Shown: piece after piece, positions 1-10,200 of the stretch
Numbering within the stretch: the first letter of the stretch is position 1
Layout of the letters: each line of letters opens with the position of its first letter
Origin: Parietichytrium sp. I65-24A
Lineage: Eukaryota; Sar; Bigyra; Thraustochytrida; Thraustochytriidae
DNA: 64,000 nt
Reading direction: 5' to 3'
Assembly (NCBI GenBank): GCA_012862575.1
Contig: BLSF01000092.1
Span: 54,189 to 118,188, forward strand
The notes under the pieces: model-generated
Database searches by the model: none
Seen by the model: only the letters and a program-made list of their open reading frames with translations
What the model was told of the DNA's origin: nothing
Position numbers and translations under genes: made by a program

Positions 1-1052
1 ATTTGAGGGGTAAACTCCGGCAAGAGCTCGTCGAGCTCCTCTCGCACCTCTTCCTGTGTGGTGGGCTCTTCCCAAGGCTCGATGACCACCATTGAGCCAG
101 GGTCTAAAAGGGAAGAGATGTGAACGACACGTTGCGGCTCGGGAATCGTGACGCCTAGGATCACCTGCTCATCTGCATCTGCCTCGCCTTCCATCACCTC
201 AATCGAGAGGCCCACTTTGTAGTACTCGTAATACACAATGACGGAGGTGAACCCGGCCAAGCCGAAGAGCATGATGCAAATGTCCTTGATCGGATGTGGG
301 TCAATTTGGCTCACAAACACTTGAATGAACATGTACATCCCACACGTGCAGCAGACCTGCCCAAAGTACGCAATCATTCCGCGGAGAGCCAACAGCACAT
401 TTGACTCCACTCTCTCGCTCCAGTACCTTTCGATACTGGAAAACATCGGGTCGTCAGGAGCCACCACCTGACCATTCTGCAGCAACGACCCGGCCAGATA
501 AGCGAGTGAGATGCCCAGAACCATCAGGCAAATTGGCAGCCAGTACGCTGGGGCCGTGCACTGATACCCGTCATCATTATCCAAAATACTTCGGCAGTCC
601 AGCAGACCCACGCCAGTCAAACTCAGATTGTTCCAGATAGCAACCCACGAACCCACGCTCGAATATACGGCCACCACTCCGATGCTGTACAATGCTGCCA
701 GACGCATAGCCGATTTGCGAACCGAGATCTCACCATCCTTGTCCATCCAGTCTGCCGCAGGATGTTCGCAATTAGCCAATGCGCAGTCATGCTCAAAGTC
801 GTACTGGCATGTGGAATGCGAAACTGTCGTCCCTCGCTCCCGGAATGACCTACCGCTGCGCCTGCTGCGGTGGCTGCGTCTGGCTGCCGACATTCGCGAA
901 GTGCGAGTGTTTCTGTCATCTTCCTCGTCCTCATCCTCTTCTTCATCCTCCTCTTCCGTCTCCTCTCCTTCGCGTCCGCGGGCGCCTGTCCATCGAACTT
1001 CACGGGCCATACCGTCTGAAGCTACCAGCGGCTCTCGGAGCCCAGATTGCAT
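1..1052 (-). CDS. Multi-pass membrane protein, 3' end off the window
   Basis: The open frame runs from ATG at 1052 (second in-frame ATG at 1010) to the left edge without a stop, so at least 350 residues are present and the C-terminus is missing. The first stop upstream is at 1101-1103. The N-terminus has a strongly acidic Glu/Asp stretch followed by an Arg/Ser-rich stretch. A Cys-containing segment (CQYDFEHDCALANCEH) comes next, then four hydrophobic segments that look like membrane helices (around GVVAVYSSVGSWVAIW, WLPICLMVLGISLAYL, GMIAYFGQVCCTCGMYMF and IMLFGLAGFTSVIVYY). An acidic tail rich in Glu follows. I do not recognise the family. The frame is real judging by its length and ordered hydrophobicity; the choice between the two ATGs is open. 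Confidence 0.7.
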   Translation of the reverse strand, partial: MQSGLREPLVASDGMAREVRWTGARGREGEETEEEDEEEDEDEEDDRNTRTSRMSAARRSHRSRRSGRSFRERGTTVSHSTCQYDFEHDCALANCEHPAADWMDKDGEISVRKSAMRLAALYSIGVVAVYSSVGSWVAIWNNLSLTGVGLLDCRSILDNDDGYQCTAPAYWLPICLMVLGISLAYLAGSLLQNGQVVAPDDPMFSSIERYWSERVESNVLLALRGMIAYFGQVCCTCGMYMFIQVFVSQIDPHPIKDICIMLFGLAGFTSVIVYYEYYKVGLSIEVMEGEADADEQVILGVTIPEPQRVVHISSLLDPGSMVVIEPWEEPTTQEEVREELDELLPEFTPQ

Positions 1053-2231
1053 GAATCGCGCTCGCGAAGCAACGCTCTTACGCTCTCCTCCAACGGGCTC
1101 TTACCTACCACGTGCGATATACGATCTAAAAATTTGCGTCCTTCCGTTGCGAGATTAGCTCTTCTTCGCGCAAATACCCAAATACAACACGAGTAAACTC
1201 GAACGAGCAAGCCCCTGAATGCCTCGGCGCAGGCTCGCGAGTTGGTGTATGCCCTACTCACCAGCTCAACCCTGACCCATAAACAATAACCGATGACCCA
1301 GTGACCAATGCCACTGTCGTTTCCACTGATCCACCCGCAAGCAAGGCAACACAAGCAAGCAAGCAAGCAAAGCACGTACGCCCGAACGAACGAACGAACG
1401 AACGAACGGTGACACGGAGGAACCTCCCGCCCTCTGTCCTCAACTGCCGCTACCTGGCAAGACCACCCTGCACTGTGTGACGCCCCGAGGCGGCTAATTT
1501 CGACGGCCACACACAACCCCAACCCCAATCCCAAACGCCACGCGTCGTGTGCGCGCTGAGGTTTGTCGTTCACCAGCTCCACGTGAACTCTGCGAGCTGT
1601 GCGAGCCCTGCGAGCTGTGTGTCTGTTCGCTTGATCGATTATGATCGATTATGATCGATTGATCGATTGATTGTTCATTGATTGATGGATAAGACAAGTA
1701 ACAGGTGTAAAGACTACATACACTTGGGCACTGTCAGAACTGTCAGTGCGTAGCTCAAGTAGTTGAGCATCAAGAACATCAGGGCGTCAGCAGCAAGGCG
1801 CCTAAGACCTTGCTCACAAGGCTGAATGAAGCAAGACCAGCATGTAAAGAATGTAAAGTTTAGTTTGTTTAGTTGTTTGTATCTTGATCATTTGAGGCAA
1901 GACAGCGCCAACGTGTGTCCGCGAGTGAGCCTCTCAGTACTCGCCTACAGGGTAGCGTACGTACGCGCTGGATAACTGCAGCACTGTACGCACAAGTTGC
2001 CAGAGGTCGGGCCGGTCACTGGAATCTCGCTTGGTCCGCGGTGGCGTGACACTGGGACTCGGGACTCATACAACGCGAAAGTGTCCTAGACTGTGGACGA
2101 AGACGAGAAAGGCTTGATTGAAAGCGGGCACGGGGCCAAGATTGGAGCAGAAAGGGGGCTGGGACGCTGGGCAACTGGGCAGAAGTGTTAGTGGGTAGTT
2201 TTGATCGGAGCAGGTTTGTCACTGTCTCGAA
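1053..2231. other. Intergenic region with simple repeats
   Basis: No coding frame is convincing here. It should hold the divergent promoters of the left-edge membrane protein and the MRS2-like gene. Simple repeats stand out: AAGC units near 1349-1368, AACG units near 1384-1408, and a GATCGATT/ATGATCG-type tract near 1631-1680. Confidence 0.6.
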
Positions 2232-4153
2232 ATGTTCGACATAGTGCTCAGGAGCTCGTCGGCCGGGAAGGCTATTTGGAATGCACGCGGAGGAATGAGC
2301 GGGTTGCGCAGCAGCGGCCTGGTGCCATGGCCATGGAGGCTTCAGCAGCAGCGGCGGCTGGTGTGGGACAGGGTCAGAGGAGCGACAGATGTTCCCCACA
2401 AACTGCCAATCTCAGAGCCGCGCATCCAGAAGATGAGCCACGGGACCTTTGACGTGTTTGTCTTTGACGCACAAGGAAAGTTTGCAAGGCGGCGCATGAC
2501 AAAAGCGGAGCTCATTGGGAAAACTCAGCTCAATGCGAGGGATTTGATTGTCTTGGATTCTGGATACCATCGCAGACCTCGCCCCGTGATCCTCGTGCGA
2601 CCAACGTCGACCGTAATAAGTTTGGCGTACGTCAGAGCAATTATCCGCCACGACTCAGTATATCTTTTCCACCCAACGATTTCTAGTGTGCAGGCATTCG
2701 CGCTTGGTCTGGGAGAGTTTCTCCAAGGTAAACGGAGCCCATTCTTGCCGCACGTAAATTTGGGCAGCGACGCTAGTTCGCATCCACTCGAATTGCAAGA
2801 TGACGACGAAGAAGCGAACGCCATCACGGCAGCGGCGCAGCAGGACTGCAAGTCAGCTCCTGCCCCATTGCCCTACGAATTGCGCGCCTTAGAGGGTATT
2901 CTCAGCCATGTTTCCAGACGATATCACAACAGGACTCTGCTGCTGTCGCCTCTTGTAAAAAGCGTTCTTCATACCCTCAGCTCTAAGCAAGTCGAGCCAG
3001 AAATTCTGCACCAGTTGCTACCAATGAAAGACACGCTCTCGCAGTTTGAAATAGAGACAACACTGATGAGAAATGTTCTCACGGAGCTGATTCACAGCGA
3101 AGATGACATGCTTGAAATGCTCTTGACGGAAAAGGCCGCCAACAATGGGACTCTTCCTGCCCGGGAGCAGCACGAAAAGGTTGAACTGCTCTTGGAAAAT
3201 TATTGCTCACAGTTTGTGGACATAGCCCAAGAATCATACTACCTCCGGAAACGAGTCGAGTCTACCCAGAGCATCATTGAGCTCAAATTGGTAAGTTTTT
3301 CTTGCTACTACACAGCAGGACAAGCCATAGCATGGAGCTCACATACTTTGTCGTGTGTGTACGCGACTCTCGGGCACTTCAGGACACTCATCGCAATTAC
3401 ATGTAAGTTTGGAGAATGTGGACTTTCCGCATGCACAAATTGGGGGAAAAGGAAGAAGCAAGAGAAGAAATTATCTGACTTCCCACGTGTCACCCCAAAG
3501 CCTTCGCGTAAATATTCAAATCGCCATTGGGTCTATGGCTATTGGGCTTGGGACTCTCATCTCAGGTTGGTTTGGGGCGAACTTAACAAATGGGATGGAA
3601 AGTCATCCCACCGCGTTTTACTGGCTCGGCGTTCTAACCACAGGAACAATTGTAGGGTTGTTCCAAATTGTCAAGCGCAAGGTGGACACCTCCATCCCGC
3701 GGATGCTCGAGGGGGACCCCTTTGATAGTATTTTTAATCATCTTGACGAGATCCAGCAGATACTCTCTGTGGCACGATCGAGGCTCTACACCAACAATCG
3801 TAGCCTAACGAGGAACGAGCTACAGTCCATGCTCCGCAAAATCGCGGTAAGTTTTTCATTTCACTTTAGCTTGATTCATTCCGTCGAGCGCTACTGACAA
3901 CACACCGCTCTGGCATTATGGTTGGCCAATGCAATTTGGAATACAATAGGGAGTTAAGGTCTCCGATGAAGACCTGGATATTATATACAACACGTTTGAC
4001 CTCGATCGCGACGGAGTCCTCACAAGCGAAGAAGTCTCACGCGGGGGCGAAGCATCAATTTCAAGCGACAAAGAACTCCGAAAGCTAGAGTGGGTCAAAT
4101 CGAGGGAGCTCTCCGGAATGCACATTAAGACAAGACGCGCACCAAGCTTTTGA
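2232..4153 (+). CDS. MRS2: MRS2-like Mg2+ channel with C-terminal EF-hand (4 exons)
   Basis: CorA/MRS2 family protein, probably in the mitochondrial inner membrane. I read four exons: 2232-3290, 3383-3402, 3501-3846 and 3950-4153, giving 542 aa. All three donors are GTAAGT. Splicing rebuilds the family signature just before the first membrane helix: exon 1 ends ..IIELKL, the 20-nt exon 2 encodes DTHRNY, exon 3 starts (I)LRVNIQIAIGSM. TM1 is about residues 365-384 and TM2 about 395-415. The pore motif after TM1 is GAN (385-387) where the family has GMN. Exon 4 adds a canonical EF-hand loop DLDRDGVLTSEE (492-503), not part of standard MRS2. The Arg-rich, acid-poor N-terminus looks like a mitochondrial presequence. 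Transport activity with GAN is uncertain; family assignment is firm. Confidence 0.87.
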
Positions 4154-4363
4154 AGGCGTGTCTGTTCAAATAGACAATTTATTGCGTGAAATTACCCAAG
4201 TCGGGGTCCACTTCACGATTATGAATCGCATTGACAGTGTGAAGCTTTTCTTTATGTAGAAATAGAAGACATGTAATTATTTGGCCTCTCCCTATCTATG
4301 TATTGTTCAATGTTCTTCTTCTCACAAATCATGATTCAGCGCCAGGACGGCAAATCTAGCACA

Positions 4364-7300
4364 TCAGTCGCTGGAGAATATGGAAACTGGGGGAACGTCC
4401 CAAGGTACCTTCTTTCCAGAAGGCAGCTTAGCTTTGCGCACAACCCGGATTCCCTTTTTGTGGACTGGACCGTCCAAAATATCCTGGATTTTGTCCAATT
4501 GGGACGGCTTCAAGTCATGAATGCCATGGTGAGAGACGAACGAAGTGTTATCAACTACCACCTTGTCTTTCCAAGCCTGCTTTTCGCGTGCAACAGCCAA
4601 CTTTCGCTCCTGCTCAACACCATCACCGCCCATATGCACGGATTGGAAAAAGTCCGGATTTTTGGTTCCGTCCTGGTTGTACCCACCGAAGACCTCATAG
4701 TCATTCGTCGGCATGCAATCAAAATTCGATTCTGACTTGGTCCTGAACTCCCGTTTCTCCTCCCAAGGAACCTTTAACTCCTCTGACCTAGCCTCGCTAA
4801 CTTCAAGACCACGTCTCCTGTCTTCCTCAAGAGAGCGGGCCACTGGATACACGAAGCCCCGCTTGGTGATAAATTGGTCTCGCGCACGCTGAGCCTCGTC
4901 GCGAGCGACTTGATCCTCATTGACCAAGCTGAATCCAAGACTCTGAAAGTCCTTAGAGTACGTGTACGTCGCGTTCTTGTGTTTGGACAGCTTCTTGCGC
5001 AACGCTTCTTGACTTTTCTCCACAAAGTTGAGTTTTTGGCCAGAGTATGTGAATATCTCTCCGTTTGGCCCACCAAACTGGCGCACCAGTTCCTCATCTG
5101 CATCTCTTCTTCGTTCCATACGCTCTTCGAATTCTTTACGAACTTTTGCTTGTTCCACTCGGCTCTCCGCCAAAAAGTCTCTTGTAGTACGATTCGCGAT
5201 TGCTCGCTCGAATTCCGGGTTGCACGACACGGTTGGACCTTTGAGGCGACTGTTCGCGAAGCCACCATCCTTCTCTTCAACATTACATCTAGAGTCCTCA
5301 ATCTGATTTGAGCTTGCAGGAATCGGGCTGGTCTCATGGGAGGGTCTCTGAGAGAGTTTGACTGATCTTCTTCGAGCTGCAGCTGGAACCCCGTCAAGGT
5401 CCTCTATTGATACACTTTCGCCGTATTTGGACTCGAGCTTGGAGAGCATCTCCACGGTCGGGAAACTTTGTGTTCTTGACAAGCGCTTGCTTCGGGTGAC
5501 ACTTCTCAGAGCAGTCAAAAGGAGAAGAGCTTGTCTGCACGTCTCTTCGACTTTAAACGAGTCATAGATGTCAGGAGAGAGCATGATGTAACGCAGCGGA
5601 TCACGCAGCCGAATTACCTTGAGATCAACGTCAAAAGATGCGTAAAGCCTGTTCACGTAGCGCACCTGGGAATTACTGATGACTCGAACTTGGTCAGTGT
5701 TTCGGATTCGCGGGAGTGAGTTGAGAAACCTGGTTATCGAGCCGTCTCCAACGCCCTCAACGACTATAATTCGAAATTCGTCGTCCAACACCTGAAATCC
5801 AGTGAGAATATCGAGCTCCCCGTTGTTGGCAGACTGCCGTTCGTCCTCTCGAAGCTGATACGACCGTAGACTTTCCACGTGAGGCACTGCCTGCTGGTTG
5901 ATTTCGTTGTACGTCTTCCGAAGAAGAGTCATCATATCCCTGTTGCGGTATTCCATTAAAACAACAACTCGCTCAAATAATGGTGCGCGTACGCCCAAGG
6001 TACGAGTTGCACGGGTTACAATTGCCGATGACGGAACGGTGTTGGTGTCTTCCAAACACAGACGAGCATTCTGGGATTCTATTGAGAGATGGTGGTGATG
6101 CAACGGAACGGATATACTTGCGCTCAGACGAACTTGCGTGTCAGCTTCGAAATAGCGGCCAGGCTGCCTCACGAGATATTCAACCTCCGAAAGGTCGAGC
6201 TCTGCCCTTTCCACTTCTCCTCCAACCGGAATTTTACGCTTTCTCGGAGCAACAGTCGCTCGCAGCGAGACGCTTGCCGCTTTGTTGCTCTTTCCGAAGG
6301 GAGTTTGTCCGATACCGTGGAGATCTTTCCTTAGTCTGTTGGCCAACTCTTTGGAGGAGCTCCAGAGCTCATCTAAAGCGAACGTTGCCACACCGCATGC
6401 CTGTTGTTCGCTATCGCTCTCTATGATATGGGAATACTTGGTCCAAGCCTCTCTATCAAGGTCTGCAATAATTTTCTGCAGCTCCGGGGCTGCGGGTTCC
6501 GAAGAGGTTGCTTCAAGCGCATCCTTGTCCTTCTGTGCAGGTGCCTTCTTGTCCTTCTGTTTTGCCGAGTTTGTCGCTTCTTTCCGGGCGCTGAGAAGAC
6601 TCTCTTGGCTGGCGACGTCTGCATACTTTCCGCTCATTTCCTCTACCAATGCTTTCACAGCATTCGTTGTTGTTACCAGTCGCACGTCCCGGTCGTGAAG
6701 AGTGACAGTGACTGGCTCGCTCTCCAGCTGCTCTGCAAATTTGTCTCGACTCAAACTTCCGACCAGTATGGTGGTCTTTAGTCGCATATGCACGTGTTTC
6801 GCACCTTGTTGATAGCCTACGCTGCGGATAAGACGCTCTTGTGGAATGGCAGACTTAAAAATCGTCATGCGAGCGTAGATCGGTTCGCAATAGCGCTTGA
6901 CCAGGAGGAACGGGTCTCTCAGGCCAGTCTCCTTGTCTTGAATACAGCTTTCCATCTTTGGATTCCCGTGCTCCACGATTGTTCCGGGCAATGCTTTCAC
7001 GGAAGTTATTTCAAGTGTCAAAGGGTTGAGAAGGCTGGTTAGTTGCTCAGATAATATGGCGGATTCCGCAACTACTGAGATGCGAACTGCGTCGATCATG
7101 TCTGTGCAAAAGTTTGGCGGGGCAACTAGGTGATTTGAATCTCCAAATTGGCCCCACTGACCACTCAGTTGGAGCTCCCCATCAAGTAACGGAGACGCGT
7201 CCATCGAGAATGCGCCAATCCACTCCTCTTTGCTATTGCAAGCGCTTATGACCAAGGTGGAGTCATCGTTTAACCGATTGGCCCACGCTGCGTCCACGCA

Positions 7301-7702
7301 CACGTCGAATGGATAGGCCCAGTTCAACGTAACGACCTCATCCAAATTCTGCTCGCCTGGCTCAGCTTCTCCGCTCTCGGAGATTGTTGCTGCTTGCTGG
7401 TCCTCATCCACAACTTCAAATGGATCGATGCTATTTGCATCGCCCCGTCTCCAAGTCTTCAAACCGTCGGACACCACAAGCTTCTCGGTCCCAGGAAACA
7501 CGAATCGAAATTTAAGCCCATCTTTCCCAGCCTCATCTCCATCTCCCGCGTCGACGATTTCCCGCAGAGCCACTCGAACGCTGATCATAACTGCAAGTTT
7601 GACCTGCTTGAAGTCTCCAGCAGCTTCACCTTGTGACGCCTCATCTTGCCCTTCCATCTGCTCTGGAGGCTGGTGGGCCTCGTCACTTGTCTTTGGCGCC
7701 AT
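4364..7702 (-). CDS. CFAP92: CFAP92 (KIAA1257)-like flagellum-associated protein
   Basis: Intronless frame of 1112 aa from ATG 7702 (MAPKTSDEA); the frame stays open upstream to 7912, but that extension reads less like protein. I recognise the CFAP92 family (KIAA1257, including the DUF4550 region) by the order of several segments: an N-terminal NWAYPFDVCV block, EPIYARMTIFKS followed by VTLHDRDVRL, ACGVATFALDELW, PGRYFEADTQVRLS, GFQVLDDEFRIIVVEG, and SNSQVRYVNRLYASFDVDL leading to IRLRDPLRYIMLSPDIYD. A charged, coiled-coil-like C-terminal third follows, with VHMGGDGVEQER-type sequence. The family is tied to cilia and flagella, so the organism probably builds one. Exact biochemical role is unknown. 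Recognition rests on recalled family pattern, not on a search. Confidence 0.72.
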   Translation of the reverse strand: MAPKTSDEAHQPPEQMEGQDEASQGEAAGDFKQVKLAVMISVRVALREIVDAGDGDEAGKDGLKFRFVFPGTEKLVVSDGLKTWRRGDANSIDPFEVVDEDQQAATISESGEAEPGEQNLDEVVTLNWAYPFDVCVDAAWANRLNDDSTLVISACNSKEEWIGAFSMDASPLLDGELQLSGQWGQFGDSNHLVAPPNFCTDMIDAVRISVVAESAILSEQLTSLLNPLTLEITSVKALPGTIVEHGNPKMESCIQDKETGLRDPFLLVKRYCEPIYARMTIFKSAIPQERLIRSVGYQQGAKHVHMRLKTTILVGSLSRDKFAEQLESEPVTVTLHDRDVRLVTTTNAVKALVEEMSGKYADVASQESLLSARKEATNSAKQKDKKAPAQKDKDALEATSSEPAAPELQKIIADLDREAWTKYSHIIESDSEQQACGVATFALDELWSSSKELANRLRKDLHGIGQTPFGKSNKAASVSLRATVAPRKRKIPVGGEVERAELDLSEVEYLVRQPGRYFEADTQVRLSASISVPLHHHHLSIESQNARLCLEDTNTVPSSAIVTRATRTLGVRAPLFERVVVLMEYRNRDMMTLLRKTYNEINQQAVPHVESLRSYQLREDERQSANNGELDILTGFQVLDDEFRIIVVEGVGDGSITRFLNSLPRIRNTDQVRVISNSQVRYVNRLYASFDVDLKVIRLRDPLRYIMLSPDIYDSFKVEETCRQALLLLTALRSVTRSKRLSRTQSFPTVEMLSKLESKYGESVSIEDLDGVPAAARRRSVKLSQRPSHETSPIPASSNQIEDSRCNVEEKDGGFANSRLKGPTVSCNPEFERAIANRTTRDFLAESRVEQAKVRKEFEERMERRRDADEELVRQFGGPNGEIFTYSGQKLNFVEKSQEALRKKLSKHKNATYTYSKDFQSLGFSLVNEDQVARDEAQRARDQFITKRGFVYPVARSLEEDRRRGLEVSEARSEELKVPWEEKREFRTKSESNFDCMPTNDYEVFGGYNQDGTKNPDFFQSVHMGGDGVEQERKLAVAREKQAWKDKVVVDNTSFVSHHGIHDLKPSQLDKIQDILDGPVHKKGIRVVRKAKLPSGKKVPWDVPPVSIFSSD

Positions 7703-8592
7703 TTCTCTCCAAGCACGCCCTTGATACTCTGCTTCAAGCGTCTGCCAAGAAGCCAGCGCTCGCCAATCTCGGCCACTCTTCGTCCGCTGCTTCAAAACTT
7801 GTGCGCGAACGAAAGCAAAGTCAAAAGCCACTTTCTTTGCTCTTCTTATTCTCGCGCTAGAATAGGTATAACATGGGACCATTAAATTTATCCATAATAC
7901 CTCTTGCAACAAAATTTCTCAAAAAATTTTCGGAACCCCTAACTGGCACACTATATGTAAACGTTAGTGCCGTGCCTCCGAAAAAGAAATTGTTTACGAA
8001 GGTACAGTAGCGAGCCATTAGAACTACCCAACGGATCAAAATGAAATTGGTAGAGCGATGGTTAAGAATACTTGTACGAGTCTCAGTGAACTTGTGAAAC
8101 AAAAAACGCACAAATGAAGATAGAGGTATTCGATATTCGATATGCATATTCGAGCACGTGGCAACAGATCTTCATTGACACAAAGAGAAGGAAAGAGTCC
8201 CGTGCTTGACAGTGAATCGAGTATTCGTCTTCTCTGTCGTCTGGGCGACTCGATGCTCACCATGAAAAAGGTTTTGTTCACTTCAAAGTAGTTCTTGCAT
8301 TCCACGCACACCGCTGTTCCTTCACTCGACCGTGTACTTTGGAGCCGCGCAGCGTTGAAATCGGTGTGTACCTTGAGACCTTGGCTCCCTTGGCTGTGAG
8401 CTTACTGGCAAGAAAGTCGGACTAGTTTACAACTCAACGGCAAAGTGTAAGGCTCTAGTCGAACGCAAAACAATTATTGGTGCTGGTACAATTGAGTTGG
8501 CACAAGCTCCTTACTCATTGAAACACAGATTTGGCGGGCAGACGCTTCAGCAGAAGGAGGGATCGCGCGCGCTGCCGGGCACAGAAGCAAAC
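7703..8592. other. Divergent promoter region
   Basis: 890 bp between the divergent starts of the CFAP92-like gene and the F-x-P-x-N repeat protein. It is more AT-rich than the flanking genes. A TATTCGATATTCGATATGCATATTCG tract lies near 8127-8153. No coding exon was recognised. Confidence 0.55.
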
Positions 8593-9894
8593 ATGTATGT
8601 AACGAGACGTCAGCGAAGGCTTTCGCAGGATGCTCGCGTGGTGGAGAATAGACTCATGAAGATGGTGGAGCCCACTGGTGGCTACGAGATGGAGGAGAAG
8701 GAGGATGGTGGCGACTTGGCGCTCAGCCTGGACGAGCTCTCGACTCTCTTCGAGAAGAGAAACACCGACCCACGGGTGAGCCAAAAAACGACCGAGCTCG
8801 TGCAACAGATCTCTTCAGAAATCACCAGGATACTTGACTACGAGACAATGAGCAGTCAGTCTGGGAAGGTGAGCACCATCGCAGACCAAGCTTGCAAAGG
8901 CCAAGAGGTATTTCAGGCCGCGAATTCACCGAAGGCAGAGCAGGCTCATCCTCCCGCACCACCATCGCGGCAAGCGTCGGCTCCTATCCAGCTCGAAGAG
9001 GGCCAACTGGAAGAAGATCTCGAGTCGCTGTTTAGCTATCTGAGTGATGAGGCTGGCGAATATTGCTCCCAAGAGTCTTTGGTGTCTTCGTTGGAAACGA
9101 AGAGCGCGCTGACTCCGTATGATATTTGGAAGCAATCGAGAAATAGAGGAGCGAATAGCGGCAAGAGCCCCAAGAAACTCAATGAGCGTGAATGGGCAAA
9201 TGTAGTCGAACGACTGACAAAATATCAAAGAGATAAGGAGGAGGCCATTATGCGAGTGCAATTCAATGTCCTCAGCGAGCAGCTCGCTTCCGCAAGATTT
9301 CAACCCGCGATCAACGAAAAGTCTCGCAAGATTGCGCGGGTGAAGCCCCTTCGTGAGCGATTGAACAGTATTATAGAAGAACGCGCGAAGAAGGTCGAGC
9401 TGGAAAGGCAGAGGCTAGCAGAGGAAGAGGTTGCTTCTTTCACTGGGGTTCCGCAAACGAACAAGACGAAGCGCTGGAAGGGAATTGTTTCTAAAAAATA
9501 TTTGAATGCCAACAAAGAGCACCTGAAGGAGAGCGATGCAGAACTAACGTTTTCGCCAAAAGTGAACAAAGTTTCTGCCCGACTCGCTCAAAAGGCTTCG
9601 CTCGAGGGAACGCGCATTTCAATAACAAATCCCACTCAAAAATCAACCAAGCGTCCAACCGCTGTGGAGCAACCCACGTTTCACCCAAAGATAAACCATC
9701 GATCGAGGAAACTTAATCGTCCTGGAGACGAGCCAATACATGAGCGGTTATACCGATCGAATTCTGCGGGAGCGTTTGATTGTAAAGGCATCGGTGCGCC
9801 TCAAGCGTCTGTCTCTAGAGGCACGAACAGACTAGAGTACGAGCCATCCAAACACCAATTTCTACTCGCACGATGCCTTGTATCTCAAGATTAG
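8593..9894 (+). CDS. Charged protein with three F-x-P-x-[IV]-N-x2-S repeats
   Basis: Protein of 433 aa from the first in-frame ATG (8593); the frame is open about 30 codons further but only with non-ATG starts. It is highly charged, with predicted coiled coil around residues 195-285. Three similar blocks occur: ARFQPAINEKSRKIAR (235-250), LTFSPKVNKVSARLAQ (319-334) and PTFHPKINHRSRKLNR (361-376). Each is followed after a gap by an E/HERLY-like or RERL element. Blocks of this F-x-P-K-[IV]-N-x2-S type are common in protist proteins of the cytoskeleton and flagellum, but I do not recognise an exact family. It is divergent from the CFAP92-like gene across an 890-bp promoter region, so co-expression with flagellar genes is possible; that is inference. 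Confidence 0.75.
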   Translation: MYVTRRQRRLSQDARVVENRLMKMVEPTGGYEMEEKEDGGDLALSLDELSTLFEKRNTDPRVSQKTTELVQQISSEITRILDYETMSSQSGKVSTIADQACKGQEVFQAANSPKAEQAHPPAPPSRQASAPIQLEEGQLEEDLESLFSYLSDEAGEYCSQESLVSSLETKSALTPYDIWKQSRNRGANSGKSPKKLNEREWANVVERLTKYQRDKEEAIMRVQFNVLSEQLASARFQPAINEKSRKIARVKPLRERLNSIIEERAKKVELERQRLAEEEVASFTGVPQTNKTKRWKGIVSKKYLNANKEHLKESDAELTFSPKVNKVSARLAQKASLEGTRISITNPTQKSTKRPTAVEQPTFHPKINHRSRKLNRPGDEPIHERLYRSNSAGAFDCKGIGAPQASVSRGTNRLEYEPSKHQFLLARCLVSQD

Positions 9895-10200
9895 ATTTAT
9901 GTAGGAGCTTTTGCTTTTGCATTTAGCTAACCAAACCAAACAACACGCGAGGCTCAGTTGGCTGCTAGACATCCGTTGATCATCTAACCACCCTTCTTTA
10001 TGTGCAGCAATTCTTCATCTAGCTTTTGTGTTCTTCACATTAAAAAAAGTTTTGTAAGGTAGCCCTTTGACAAATGATTTCCGACCACTTTTGATCTGTC
10101 GTTTCAGATGCAGGAAGCCTCCTCTTGCTTTTTTTAACGTTTTGTGCGATCTCGGGTATACCTACAACATCCAACCATTCATCCATTCAGTTTGGGCAAT
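9895..10200. other. Convergent 3' intergenic spacer
   Basis: 306 bp between the convergent stops of the F-x-P-x-N repeat protein and the HtrA-like protease. It holds AT-rich and poly-T runs that suit 3' ends; I see no gene. Confidence 0.5.

Noticed and set aside
623-1003. 126-codon minus-strand frame with basic N-terminus
   Set aside because: It overlaps the much longer membrane-protein frame on the same strand, which has ordered hydrophobic segments; this one starts with GTG.
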